From NCBI GenBank assembly GCA_025964075.1, contig JAOPZQ010000015.1:1-14752 (forward strand): 14,752 nt of DNA. The letters run 5' to 3'. Positions 5,608 to 12,404 of this stretch are shown one piece after another (within the stretch, counting starts at the first letter, position 1; the number at the start of each line of letters is the position of its first letter). This DNA comes from Solirubrobacterales bacterium. Lineage in GTDB: Bacteria; Actinomycetota; Thermoleophilia; Solirubrobacterales; Solirubrobacteraceae. A program made the translations under genes and the position numbers. Below the pieces are notes generated by a model. That model saw only the letters and a list, made by a program, of their open reading frames with translations. It was not told the DNA's origin and made no database searches.

Positions 5608-7053
5608 CTAACGCAGGACGAGCGCCAGGGTGTGCGACTTACCGGCGTGCCCCGAGGTGCCGGCGACCGTCAACACCGCGCGGTAACGCCCGCGCGACAG
5701 CCGCTTCCCATGGACCGTCTTGGGGAGCGCGATCGCGACCCGACGCCCCTTCGCCACCTTGCGCACCAGCTTCGCCCTGGTCGCGTACTTCGCGTGGGGG
5801 GCGACGCGCTGCTCGAGGCGGACCGTCACCGACCCGCGGCGCGCCGTCGTGAGGACGATCTGACCGCCGACGAACGTCGGGAGCGTGGGGAACCAGGACG
5901 TTGGCAGGGTGGGGAACCAGGACGCCGGCGGCGTCGGGAACCAGGACGTCGGCGGCGTGGGCACTCCGGGTGGCGACGGAGTCGGCCCGGGTGTCGTTCC
6001 CTGAGACGACGTCATGGGGTGGTTCTGGAAGAAGGTGTACATGGCGGTGGTCTCGTCGGGTCCCGAGGCATCGGCGTATTGCTGGGCAGGGTTGCCGCCG
6101 GACCAGGCGTGGTTCATGCCGTGGACGAGCCAGTACTGGGCGAGTTCGCTGTGGTTGTGGTCGTTGTAGGTGCGGGTGGTGTACGTCTGGCCGCCGGCGG
6201 CCTGGCCCTGCGTGGTGTTAGCCGGGGTTAGCGGGATCGAGCCGTTGGCGGTACCGTCGTCGGCGAGGTCGCCCGTGGTCAGCCATTGCTGGACGAGCTG
6301 GTCGGCGTTGACGGGTGGGACGGTGGTGTCGGCGTCGCCTTCGAAGGCGATGAACGGGATCGGGCGGGCGCGACTGCCCATTTCCTTGTAGGCCGCCTGG
6401 GCGGCTTGGGTCGGGTCAGCGCTCTTGTAGCCGGCGCAGGTCGCGGTAGCGGCGTATTCGCAACCGGAGCCGATGCCGATCGCGGCGAAGACGTCGGGGT
6501 AGGTTGCGGCCATGACGGACGCCATCGCGCCTCCGGCGGACAGGCCGGCGGCGTAGACGCGCTTGGGGTCGATGGAGTACTTCTGCTCGACGTAGCTCGT
6601 GACCCCGTCGATCCGCGCGGGCTCGCCCGCGGAGCGGTGCATGCTTCCGTCCTGGAAGAAGTTCCAGCACGCGAAGGAGTTGGAGGTGGAATCCTGCTGT
6701 GCGAAGGCGACGATGAAGCCCTTCGCCTCCGCGACGGTGTCCCAGCGTGTGAGCTGGCGGAAGCCGTCGGCGGTCTGCGTGCACCCGTGCAGCGCGACGA
6801 CCAACGGCACCGGGGTGCCCGGCTTGTAGCTCGACGGGACGTACAGCTCGTAGTGCTGCGTCCCGGCGGAGCCGGTGTAGTCCCCGGAGCTCAGGGTCCC
6901 GGCCGCCGACGCGGCGCCGGGGAGCAGCGCGGCCGTGCCCGCGAGCAACGCCGTCGTGGCGGCAAGGCGCGCCCCGAGGCGACGAACGATCCCTCGCTCC
7001 TGTCCGGCCGTGCGTTCGCGCGCGTCGATGCGCGCTGTGTGGCATTCATGCAT
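5608..7053 (-). CDS. Secreted PHB-depolymerase-type esterase with C-terminal beta domain
   Basis: This 481-residue alpha/beta hydrolase belongs to the extracellular polyhydroxybutyrate depolymerase/feruloyl-esterase-like family. A long N-terminal region with RR (24-25) and a hydrophobic core ends in a predicted signal cleavage site PGAASA (45-50). The catalytic domain follows (about 55-347) with the oxyanion motif ALHGCTQ (87-93), lipase box GLSAG (170-174; nucleophile S172), acid D242 in ADTTVP, and H315 in NHAWSGG. A Pro-rich linker with repeated SWFPT (369-390) leads to an Ig-like beta domain (about 397-481) of the kind seen on secreted proteins of this group. The ATG at 7051-7053 is preferred over the upstream 7104 start because GGAGGGAGA lies 10 bases ahead of it. 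It likely cleaves polyester or aryl esters outside the cell. Confidence 0.9.
   Translation of the reverse strand: MHECHTARIDARERTAGQERGIVRRLGARLAATTALLAGTAALLPGAASAAGTLSSGDYTGSAGTQHYELYVPSSYKPGTPVPLVVALHGCTQTADGFRQLTRWDTVAEAKGFIVAFAQQDSTSNSFACWNFFQDGSMHRSAGEPARIDGVTSYVEQKYSIDPKRVYAAGLSAGGAMASVMAATYPDVFAAIGIGSGCEYAATATCAGYKSADPTQAAQAAYKEMGSRARPIPFIAFEGDADTTVPPVNADQLVQQWLTTGDLADDGTANGSIPLTPANTTQGQAAGGQTYTTRTYNDHNHSELAQYWLVHGMNHAWSGGNPAQQYADASGPDETTAMYTFFQNHPMTSSQGTTPGPTPSPPGVPTPPTSWFPTPPASWFPTLPTSWFPTLPTFVGGQIVLTTARRGSVTVRLEQRVAPHAKYATRAKLVRKVAKGRRVAIALPKTVHGKRLSRGRYRAVLTVAGTSGHAGKSHTLALVLR
5887..5958. repeat. 24-bp tandem repeat encoding the esterase linker
   Basis: Three adjacent 24-bp units (5887-5910, 5911-5934, 5935-5958) share the core GGGAACCAGGACG, with a degenerate partial copy just before 5887. 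On the minus strand each unit encodes eight residues of the SWFPTxP(T/A) type. The unit length is a multiple of three, so copy changes would lengthen or shorten the linker without breaking the frame. Confidence 0.85.
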
Positions 7054-7063
7054 GCGGCTTACG

Positions 7064-7072
7064 TCTCCCTCC
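7064..7072 (-). promoter_or_regulatory. Ribosome binding site deciding the esterase start
   Basis: GGAGGGAGA on the minus strand lies 10 bases before the ATG at 7051-7053. The competing upstream start at 7104 would put this site inside the coding region. Confidence 0.6.
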
Positions 7073-7308
7073 ACTGATGTTCCGACCACCCCGCGACGCC
7101 GCATCCTCGGCGCCGCGGCTCAGCCGTCCGCAATCCCTGCGGCCGGCAGTGGACCATGGCGACCCGCCCAACGGACGGGTCGCGTGACGCTAAGCCAGCA
7201 CCTCGCCATCATCCATGCAGAGAACCGAGAACAACACCCATCCGCACGTGTGGACTTCCCCAAACCGGCTGACCACAGGGGCGGGGCGCGCGGGGCTGCT
7301 CAGCGTGC

Positions 7309-7506
7309 CTACTCGTTGGCGATGGCCCGCTCGCGGGACCGGCCAACGGCACGATCTCGACCTCTCGGAACCCGACCTCGCGGCACCACCCGGCAAGTCG
7401 CTGCCGATGAAGTCGAACGCGTCGCCTTCGGGCTGCTGGCTGGACCGCAGCAAGCGGGACCATGGCGCCGCCTTCGACGCCGTTCTCGACGGCGCTCAGA
7501 GAGTCC
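7309..7506 (-). pseudogene. Frameshifted C-terminal remnant of a class I SAM methyltransferase
   Basis: Three minus-strand frames together spell the end of a class I methyltransferase. One frame gives a PEGDAFDF segment near 7390-7420. A second gives LAGWCREVGFREVEIVPLAG, the usual last helix and strand before the terminal LAGP motif. A third gives AIANE and a TAG stop (7309-7311), where family members usually end in something like AAIAYK. At least two small shifts separate the pieces, and nothing upstream restores the SAM-binding domain. I read it as a degraded gene. It could reflect local errors in the sequence only if the missing N-terminal two-thirds were also found, which it is not. Confidence 0.5.
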
Positions 7507-7652
7507 CTCTACGGGGCACTCGGCGAGGGGTTTACTCCACGTCGGCATCGCGACTCCTCATCCCGGCGGCTTCCACGGGTTTCGGTTGGGTTTTGCCCAC
7601 AGGACAGCCGCGGTGGGCTATAACGGCGCCGGAGCGGTGTCTTCGCGCTGGA

Positions 7653-7675
7653 GCGGGCGCGCCACCGGCGCCCGC
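7653..7675 (-). terminator. Candidate terminator of the universal stress protein gene
   Basis: GCGGGCGC (7653-7660) pairs with GCGCCCGC (7668-7675) around a 7-base loop, starting 35 bases after the stress-protein stop in its direction of transcription. No T-run follows. Confidence 0.4.
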
Positions 7676-7710
7676 GAAGCCGCGTGCCGGAGGACCAGAG
7701 AGCGCGCTGC

Positions 7711-8214
7711 TCAGGAGTCGGCGCCGAGACCCACCCGGACGATGTCCAGCTCGGCCGGCGTTGCGGCGGACGGAGCGCCGGCCGCGTCCGGGCTGCGGAC
7801 AAGCAGGACGGGCGTCGTACTCGCCCGGAGGACCGCTGCCGAGGTACAACCGACCAGGGCGCTCCGTACCCGTCCCCGACCGCGGGATCCCATCACGATC
7901 AGGTCGCAGCGGTGTTCGCGCGCGACCTCGGCGATCCGGGTCGCAGGCTTGCCGCGGACGAGGCGTGAAACGACGCTGATGTCGCTCGGAAGGCGACTGG
8001 TGGCGGCACGCAACGTCCCGTTGAACTCCCGGTCGAGGTCACGCGGGGGAGAGACCATGCCCGGTACCCCGGGATGGAACGCGGGACCGGGCACGACGGT
8101 GACCAGGACGAGGCATGCGTTCTGCTCGCGGGCGAGGGTCGTGGCGTGCTGGACGGCGGCGGCCGCGTCGGGCGAGCCGTCGTAGGCGACGAGGATCGAG
8201 CGGTAGGAGGCCAT
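7711..8214 (-). CDS. Universal stress protein (UspA family)
   Basis: This 167-residue protein has a single Usp domain of the ATP-binding type. It starts SYRSILVAYDGSPDAAAAVQ (residues 3-22), where the early Asp is the nucleotide-binding residue. Near the end comes DLIVMGSRGRGRVRSALVGCTSAAVL, which holds the G-x-x-G-x9-G-S/T style ATP loop; in this protein the last part reads GCTSAAV. A tail of about 25 residues after PVLLVRSP is extra compared with minimal Usp proteins of about 140. Such proteins are cytoplasmic and help survival under starvation or oxygen limitation. The ATG at 8212-8214 fits the family start although no good Shine-Dalgarno sequence is seen. An open frame continues upstream to 8802 but only overlaps the divergent dehydrogenase gene. 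Confidence 0.88.
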   Translation of the reverse strand: MASYRSILVAYDGSPDAAAAVQHATTLAREQNACLVLVTVVPGPAFHPGVPGMVSPPRDLDREFNGTLRAATSRLPSDISVVSRLVRGKPATRIAEVAREHRCDLIVMGSRGRGRVRSALVGCTSAAVLRASTTPVLLVRSPDAAGAPSAATPAELDIVRVGLGADS

Positions 8215-8518
8215 CTGGTCGCTCAACCCGTTTCGCCGGCCGGATGCGCGGCGGTCATGGCCCCCACCCAAACTTTCGTGCTCGGCTCGCGCACACGATA
8301 TGCCTTGTAGCGGCTCCAGCAGCCGAGCGCCGTGTGTTCGCGTATGCCGGGCGACGCAGTAGGCCCCGCCGGTGCCGCTCGCGGCCCCGTTCGCCGTCAG
8401 CCGCCCGGCGGATCGGCGGTCGACCAGCCGCAGAACGATCGATGCCGGCGATGAACGTGTGCGGCATCTGCGAACGCTCCGAGGACGGCGTCGACCGCGT
8501 CCATACCATCGCCGCTCG
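8215..8518. other. Divergent intergenic region between stress protein and catabolic cluster
   Basis: These 304 bases must hold the promoters for the stress-protein gene (minus) and the catabolic cluster (plus). The clearest element is TACCAT (8504-8509), placed 9 bases before the dehydrogenase ATG. No strong operator palindrome, hairpin or supported small gene was seen. Confidence 0.5.
8504..8509 (+). promoter_or_regulatory. Candidate -10 box of the catabolic cluster
   Basis: TACCAT lies 9 bases upstream of the first gene's ATG (8519), with no Shine-Dalgarno sequence between. The -35 region 17 bases further up (GAGGAC, 8481-8486) is poor, which would fit an activator-dependent promoter or another sigma factor. 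No regulator gene is visible in the window. Confidence 0.35.
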
Positions 8519-9709
8519 ATGGCGACCGACATCAGCTCGAACGACGCTGCCCTCAGGGGCCTCTGGGACCCACGCCTGCTCGCACTGCGCGAGCGGATCA
8601 TCACCGATGTCGGGCCGCGGCTCGAACGGCGGCTGGAGGGCTGTGCCGAGGACGAGGAGCTGGTCGACGATCTGTGGACGATCCTCGCCGCCGACGAGGG
8701 CGACCTGCTCGGCGGGTGGGACGAGGCGACCTGGGCCTTCCGGGTTCTGCAGGCGACCGTCGTCGTCGAGGCGCTCGGGACTTTTCGCCAGACGCTGCTC
8801 ATGCCCGTCCTCGTCTCGGTCCTGACCAGCGCTCCGTTCGTCCTGGCCGGAACTCCCGAGCAGCGGGAGCGCTATCTCCCGGGACTGCGCGCGGGCACGT
8901 CGCGCGCGGCGTTCGCGATGACCGAGCGGGAGGGCGGCTCGGACGTCGCGGGCACACGCTCCAGCGCGGTGCGCGACGGCGACTGCTACGTCGTCAACGC
9001 GGCGAAGACGTGGATCACGGTGCCCGGTGACATCGACTGGCTGGTCACGCTCGTCCGTCAGCCGGAGTCCGGCGGAATGACGTGCCTGGTCATCGACGCC
9101 AAGGCGGACGGCGTCTCGATGACGCGTACGGCGGAGCCGATGGGCATGCGCGCGCTTCCCGTGTACGACCTGGACCTCGTCGACGTGCGGGTCCCCGTCG
9201 AGGACCGCCTCGGAGACGAGGGCCGCGCGTTCGGGCTCGTCATGCGGGTGCTGAACGTCGTCCGGCCGATCGTCGCGGCGCGCGGCCTCGGCCTGACCGA
9301 GAAGGTCCTGATGGAGGCCGTGCGGGTCGCCGAGAAGCGGCCGAGCGCGGCCGGACGCCTGATCGACCTCCAGGTCGTCCGCGCGAAGATCGGCGACCTC
9401 GCAGCGCGGCTCGAGGCGGCCCGACTGCTCACGTACCGCGCGGCCGCGCTGGTGGACGCGGGCCGGCTCGGCAAGGAGGACGCGGCTCTGCTCGCGGCCG
9501 CGAAGCTGCTGGGGACCGAGCTCGCGGTGGAGGCCGCCACGACCTGCCTCCACCTCGCGGGCGCCGCCGGCTACGACGAGCGCCTGCCCTTCGCCCGCGC
9601 GCTGCGCGATGCGCAGCAGCTGACGATCGTCGAGGGAGTCTCCGAGGTGCAGACCGAGCTCGTGGCGCGCGGCGTGATCGACCGCTCCGTCTGGTGGGGT
9701 GCCCCGTGA
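8519..9709 (+). CDS. Acyl-CoA dehydrogenase family flavoprotein
   Basis: This 396-residue protein spans the full acyl-CoA dehydrogenase fold (usual length 380-400). It has a helical N-terminal domain, the FAD/substrate middle domain with AFAMTEREGGSDVAGT (131-146) and NAAKTWIT (160-167), and a C-terminal helical domain ending in QLTIVEGVSEVQTELVARG (367-385). E372 in VEGVSEV sits where the catalytic base of medium-chain-type enzymes lies, so true alpha,beta-dehydrogenation is plausible. ETF would take the electrons. The ATG at 8519 gives the family-length N terminus; the frame also runs upstream to 8372 but that part is Arg-rich and unlike the family. It is first in the cluster and overlaps the next gene by GTGA, so it is probably made together with the aldehyde dehydrogenase. 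The substrate is unknown. Confidence 0.88.
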   Translation: MATDISSNDAALRGLWDPRLLALRERIITDVGPRLERRLEGCAEDEELVDDLWTILAADEGDLLGGWDEATWAFRVLQATVVVEALGTFRQTLLMPVLVSVLTSAPFVLAGTPEQRERYLPGLRAGTSRAAFAMTEREGGSDVAGTRSSAVRDGDCYVVNAAKTWITVPGDIDWLVTLVRQPESGGMTCLVIDAKADGVSMTRTAEPMGMRALPVYDLDLVDVRVPVEDRLGDEGRAFGLVMRVLNVVRPIVAARGLGLTEKVLMEAVRVAEKRPSAAGRLIDLQVVRAKIGDLAARLEAARLLTYRAAALVDAGRLGKEDAALLAAAKLLGTELAVEAATTCLHLAGAAGYDERLPFARALRDAQQLTIVEGVSEVQTELVARGVIDRSVWWGAP

Positions 9710-11184
9710 CGGCCACGAACGGGCTGATGCCGGCTCGTGCACTGGCATCGGGCGTTCTGCGAAATGCGATCGGGGGGGAGTGGGTCACGCCGTCCGGTGG
9801 AGATCTGCTCATCGATCGCGACCCCGCGGATCCGCGGACGCCGCTGGTCGAGAGCCCGTCCTCATCGACGGAGGACGCCGCGGCGGCACTTGCCGCCGCC
9901 GAGCGCGCCCGGCCGGCGTGGGCGGGACGCTCGCTGATCGCCCGCGCCGCCGTCCTGCTCCGCGCGGCGACGCTCCTTCGCGCCCGCGCCCCGGACGTGG
10001 CGCATCTGCTCACGATGGAGGAGGGGAAGCCGCTGATCGAGGCGCTGGGCGAGGTCGAGCGGACGGCCGAGACTTTCGAGGCGCTCGCCGCGCTGGCGTA
10101 CACGCCCACGGGCGACGTCTTCGCCGGTCACCGGACCGACCAGTGGGTCATGTCGCGCCGGCAGCCGCTCGGCGTGGCGGTCGTGATCGCCCCGTGGAAC
10201 TTCCCGCTCCTCATCCCGGCCTGGAAGGTCGGCTCCGCGCTGCTCGCCGGCAACCCGGTCGTGCTCAAGCCGGCGGACCCGTCGCCCCTCGTGGCCGCGA
10301 CGCTGGTCGAGATCCTCGAGGACGCCGGACTGCCGGAGGGCGTGTTGAACGTCGTCTTCGGCCGGGGCGCCACAGTCGGTCCGGCGCTGCTGAGGGCGCC
10401 GGCGACGGCGGTCAGCTTCACCGGAGGAAACGACGCGGGCGCGGTCGTCGCCCGGGCCGCGACGGAGCACCACCTGAAGGTGCAGCTCGAGCTCGGTGGC
10501 AACAACTCCGTCCTCGTCCTGGCGGACGCCGACCTCGACCAGACGGTGGCCGAGATCGTGGCCGGGGCGCTTTCGTCGAGCGGGCAGAAGTGCACCGCGA
10601 CGCAGCGTGTATTCGTCGACGTCGCGATCGCCCGCGAGTTACGCGAGCGCCTCGTCACGGCTCTGCGCAGCGTCCGCCTCGGATCGGGGCTCGATCCGAT
10701 CGCCACGGTGGGCCCGCTTGTCTCGGACAAGGCCCGCGTCGAGTTCGAGCAGGCCGTCGCCGCGCTCTCGGCCGAAGCGGCGCGTACGACGCGATTCGGC
10801 GAGACACCCGAGCACGGCTACTTCGTCCAACCCGCGCTCGTCGAGGCGGAGGGCTGGGACCGGGACGTGTTCGGCGGCGAGGTGTTCGGCCCGCTGCTGA
10901 CGCTGTTCGAGGTGGAAGGGCTCGATGAGGGAATCGAGCACTGCAACGACACGCCGTTCGGGCTCAGTGCGTCCGTCTTCACTCGGTCAGTGAGAAGCGC
11001 CCTCGCGTTCGCCGACGGAATCGAGGCCGGCATGGTCCACGTCAACAGCCAGACGACAGGCTCGGAGCCGCACGTCCCGTTCGGCGGCGTCAAGCGCTCG
11101 AGCAACTACAGCCGGGAGCTCGGGCGGGAGAGCCTCGACTTCTTCACGCAGGTGCAGAGCGTCTACCTGGAGGGGACACCGTGA
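9706..11184 (+). CDS. NAD(P)-dependent aldehyde dehydrogenase
   Basis: This 492-residue enzyme of the ALDH superfamily oxidises an aldehyde to the acid. It shows the oxyanion Asn in PWNFP (N165), the cofactor Lys in VVLKPAD (K188), FTGG (238-241), the general base Glu in LELGGN (E262), the nucleophile Cys in GQKCTATQRV (C296), and the ribose-binding Glu in GEVFGP (E392). All key residues are present. In a ring-cleavage cluster it would fit a semialdehyde dehydrogenase, or it could oxidise the product of the adjacent decarboxylase. Relatives also include alpha-ketoglutarate-semialdehyde and phosphonoacetaldehyde dehydrogenases. The GTG at 9706 overlaps the previous stop (GTGA); an alternative ATG lies at 9727. 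The stop overlaps the next GTG in the same way. Confidence 0.92.
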   Translation: MTATNGLMPARALASGVLRNAIGGEWVTPSGGDLLIDRDPADPRTPLVESPSSSTEDAAAALAAAERARPAWAGRSLIARAAVLLRAATLLRARAPDVAHLLTMEEGKPLIEALGEVERTAETFEALAALAYTPTGDVFAGHRTDQWVMSRRQPLGVAVVIAPWNFPLLIPAWKVGSALLAGNPVVLKPADPSPLVAATLVEILEDAGLPEGVLNVVFGRGATVGPALLRAPATAVSFTGGNDAGAVVARAATEHHLKVQLELGGNNSVLVLADADLDQTVAEIVAGALSSSGQKCTATQRVFVDVAIARELRERLVTALRSVRLGSGLDPIATVGPLVSDKARVEFEQAVAALSAEAARTTRFGETPEHGYFVQPALVEAEGWDRDVFGGEVFGPLLTLFEVEGLDEGIEHCNDTPFGLSASVFTRSVRSALAFADGIEAGMVHVNSQTTGSEPHVPFGGVKRSSNYSRELGRESLDFFTQVQSVYLEGTP

Positions 11185-11693
11185 GCGCCGCCGTCGCGTC
11201 GGTGCCCGCCGAGACCGTCCTGATGGCGTTCGCGGAGTTGAAGATCACGCACGTCGTGACGGTCCCGGACACGAACCAGCGGACGGTGCTGGCGGCCGTG
11301 GCTGACGACTCGCGGTGGCCCACCGTCAGGGCCGCCACCGAGGACGACGTCGCGGGGATCTGCCTGGGCCTGTGGATCGCCGGTCGCCGGCCCGTGGCCG
11401 TCATCCAGCAGCTCGGCCTGTTCGCGGCCGCCAACGCCTTGCGGGCCGTCGCGCACGACTACGCCGCGCCGCTCCCGATCCTCGCCGGGCTCTACGGTCG
11501 CGAGGTCGACCGCGACGTCACGGCGTCGCGGCGGTCGGCGGTCCGACTGTGCATTCCGCTCCTCGACGCGTTGGAGATCCCGTGGTCGCTCGTCGAGGGT
11601 CCAGAGGACGCGGACGGGATCAGCGAAGGGCTCGCCGCCGCGTTCGACCGGGGAGGCGTGTCGGTCGTCCTGCTCGGAGCGCCGACATCATGA
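11181..11693 (+). CDS. ThDP-dependent 2-oxoacid decarboxylase, alpha (PYR-domain) subunit
   Basis: This 170-residue protein corresponds to the PYR half of a two-subunit thiamine-diphosphate decarboxylase of the sulfopyruvate/phosphonopyruvate decarboxylase type. It has the opening pattern THVVTVPDTNQ (23-33), the ThDP-activating Glu in ATEDDVAGI (E54), and a helix around QLGLFAAANALRA (77-89), all usual for this subunit. The matching cofactor-binding half is the next gene. The GTG at 11181 overlaps the aldehyde dehydrogenase stop and has GGAGGGG 5 bases upstream inside that gene. Known relatives decarboxylate sulfopyruvate or phosphonopyruvate; next to ring-cleavage genes, a different short 2-oxoacid is likely. 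I cannot name the substrate. Confidence 0.8.
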   Translation: MSAAVASVPAETVLMAFAELKITHVVTVPDTNQRTVLAAVADDSRWPTVRAATEDDVAGICLGLWIAGRRPVAVIQQLGLFAAANALRAVAHDYAAPLPILAGLYGREVDRDVTASRRSAVRLCIPLLDALEIPWSLVEGPEDADGISEGLAAAFDRGGVSVVLLGAPTS

Positions 11694-12259
11694 CCCCGGC
11701 GCTGGCGGTCGCCGACGCCGTCGAGATCATCGCCGCGGAGCGCGGAGATGCGATCGCCGTGCTGACGATGAGCGGCCTCGGCGTATGGCCGGAGCATCGT
11801 CCGGAGGACTTCCGACTCGTCGGCCTCATGGGCGGCGCCGCCTCGATCGGGCTCGGCCTCGCGCTCGGCCGTCCTGAGCGCGACGTCTGGGTGATCGACG
11901 GGGACGGCTCCCTGCTCATGCAGCTGGGCGTCCTCGGCGCCGTCGCCGATGCCGCCCCCCGTCGGCTGTTGCATGTCGTCATCGCCAACGGCGTCTACGC
12001 GATCTCCGGCGGACAGGCGGTTCCGGGCTCGCCCAGCTGGGATGCGCTGGCGCTGGCGGCGGGATACCGGTCCGCCACGGTCTGCTCGGACGGCGACGCC
12101 CTGAGGGAGGCCCTACGCGTGATGTCGCCGGGCCCGCGGATGGTCGCCGTGCACTGCGCCGACCGTCGTCCCGAGTTCCGCGCCGGCGCGTTCGAAGTCG
12201 ATCCGCTCGAGGAGGCCCGCCGAGTGCAGGCGACGCTGCAGGTCTCGTCCGTCGCCTGA
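11690..12259 (+). CDS. ThDP-dependent 2-oxoacid decarboxylase, beta (cofactor-binding) subunit
   Basis: This 189-residue protein carries the ThDP diphosphate-binding motif GDGSLL (71-76) and, 26 residues after GDG, N100 in IANGVYAISGGQ. This is the classic GDG-x(26)-N signature that binds Mg-ThDP. The NGVY...GGQ ending closely resembles sulfopyruvate decarboxylase beta chains. LVGLMGGAASIGLGLALG (43-60) forms the helix before the motif. The ATG overlaps the alpha-subunit stop (ATGA), so equal amounts are expected. Together they should form an alpha-beta decarboxylase that turns a 2-oxoacid into an aldehyde for the aldehyde dehydrogenase two genes upstream. A gap of 145 bases with two hairpins follows before the dioxygenase. 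Confidence 0.85.
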   Translation: MTPALAVADAVEIIAAERGDAIAVLTMSGLGVWPEHRPEDFRLVGLMGGAASIGLGLALGRPERDVWVIDGDGSLLMQLGVLGAVADAAPRRLLHVVIANGVYAISGGQAVPGSPSWDALALAAGYRSATVCSDGDALREALRVMSPGPRMVAVHCADRRPEFRAGAFEVDPLEEARRVQATLQVSSVA

Positions 12260-12301
12260 CGTTCGGGCTTCACGGACGGTTTGCCGCCTCGGCCCACCCC
12301 C

Positions 12302-12337
12302 GGTCCCGATGCGCGGGACCTGGCGCGTTCGCGCGCC
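12302..12337 (+). other. Two adjacent RNA hairpins between decarboxylase and dioxygenase genes
   Basis: GGTCCC (12302-12307) pairs with GGGACC (12315-12320) around a 7-base loop. One base later GGCGCG (12322-12327) pairs with CGCGCC (12332-12337) around TTCG. A short A-rich run (GAAAAC) follows. Placed inside an otherwise compact cluster, they could be an attenuator, a partial terminator or an mRNA processing/stability element. Confidence 0.45.
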
Positions 12338-12390
12338 GAAAACGACGAGACTGCCGTCGCCGATGCAGTGTCGGCGAGGCAGGGGCCACG

Positions 12391-12399
12391 AGGAGGGAG
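12391..12399 (+). promoter_or_regulatory. Strong ribosome binding site of the dioxygenase
   Basis: AGGAGGGAG lies 5 bases before the ATG at 12405. It decides the start: the open frame begins at 12309, but its first 32 codons precede this site and do not resemble the family. Confidence 0.8.
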
Positions 12400-12404
12400 A
12401 CGCC

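Larger units (their letters stand above)
7054..7710. other. Long gap between esterase and stress-protein genes
   Basis: These 657 bases hold no intact gene. I see the esterase ribosome site (7064-7072), an 8-bp stem (GCGACCCG 7159-7166 with CGGGTCGC 7176-7183, 9-base loop), a decayed methyltransferase end (about 7309-7506) and a hairpin (7653-7675) after the stress-protein stop. Open frames on both strands here do not resemble known proteins apart from that fragment. Confidence 0.6.

Noticed and set aside
7159..7183. 8-bp hairpin upstream of the esterase gene
   Set aside because: The stem is perfect but short, and with a 9-base loop and no T-run it is not distinguishable from chance in GC-rich DNA; noted only in the gap description.
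8440..8540. Short plus-strand frame with a CGIC motif just before the dehydrogenase
   Set aside because: It continues into an Arg/Ser-rich shadow of the dehydrogenase and has no second Cys pair to form a zinc site.
8215..8802. Long N-terminal extension of the universal stress protein frame
   Set aside because: It runs antisense to the divergent dehydrogenase gene, and the Usp domain begins right after the ATG at 8212-8214.
9082..9705. Long N-terminal extension of the aldehyde dehydrogenase frame
   Set aside because: It overlaps the acyl-CoA dehydrogenase and is Arg-rich. The GTG at 9706 gives the normal family start and a GTGA overlap.
8255..9748. 497-codon minus-strand frame opposite the acyl-CoA dehydrogenase
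   Set aside because: No domain similarity; complete overlap with an enzyme gene whose catalytic motifs are intact.
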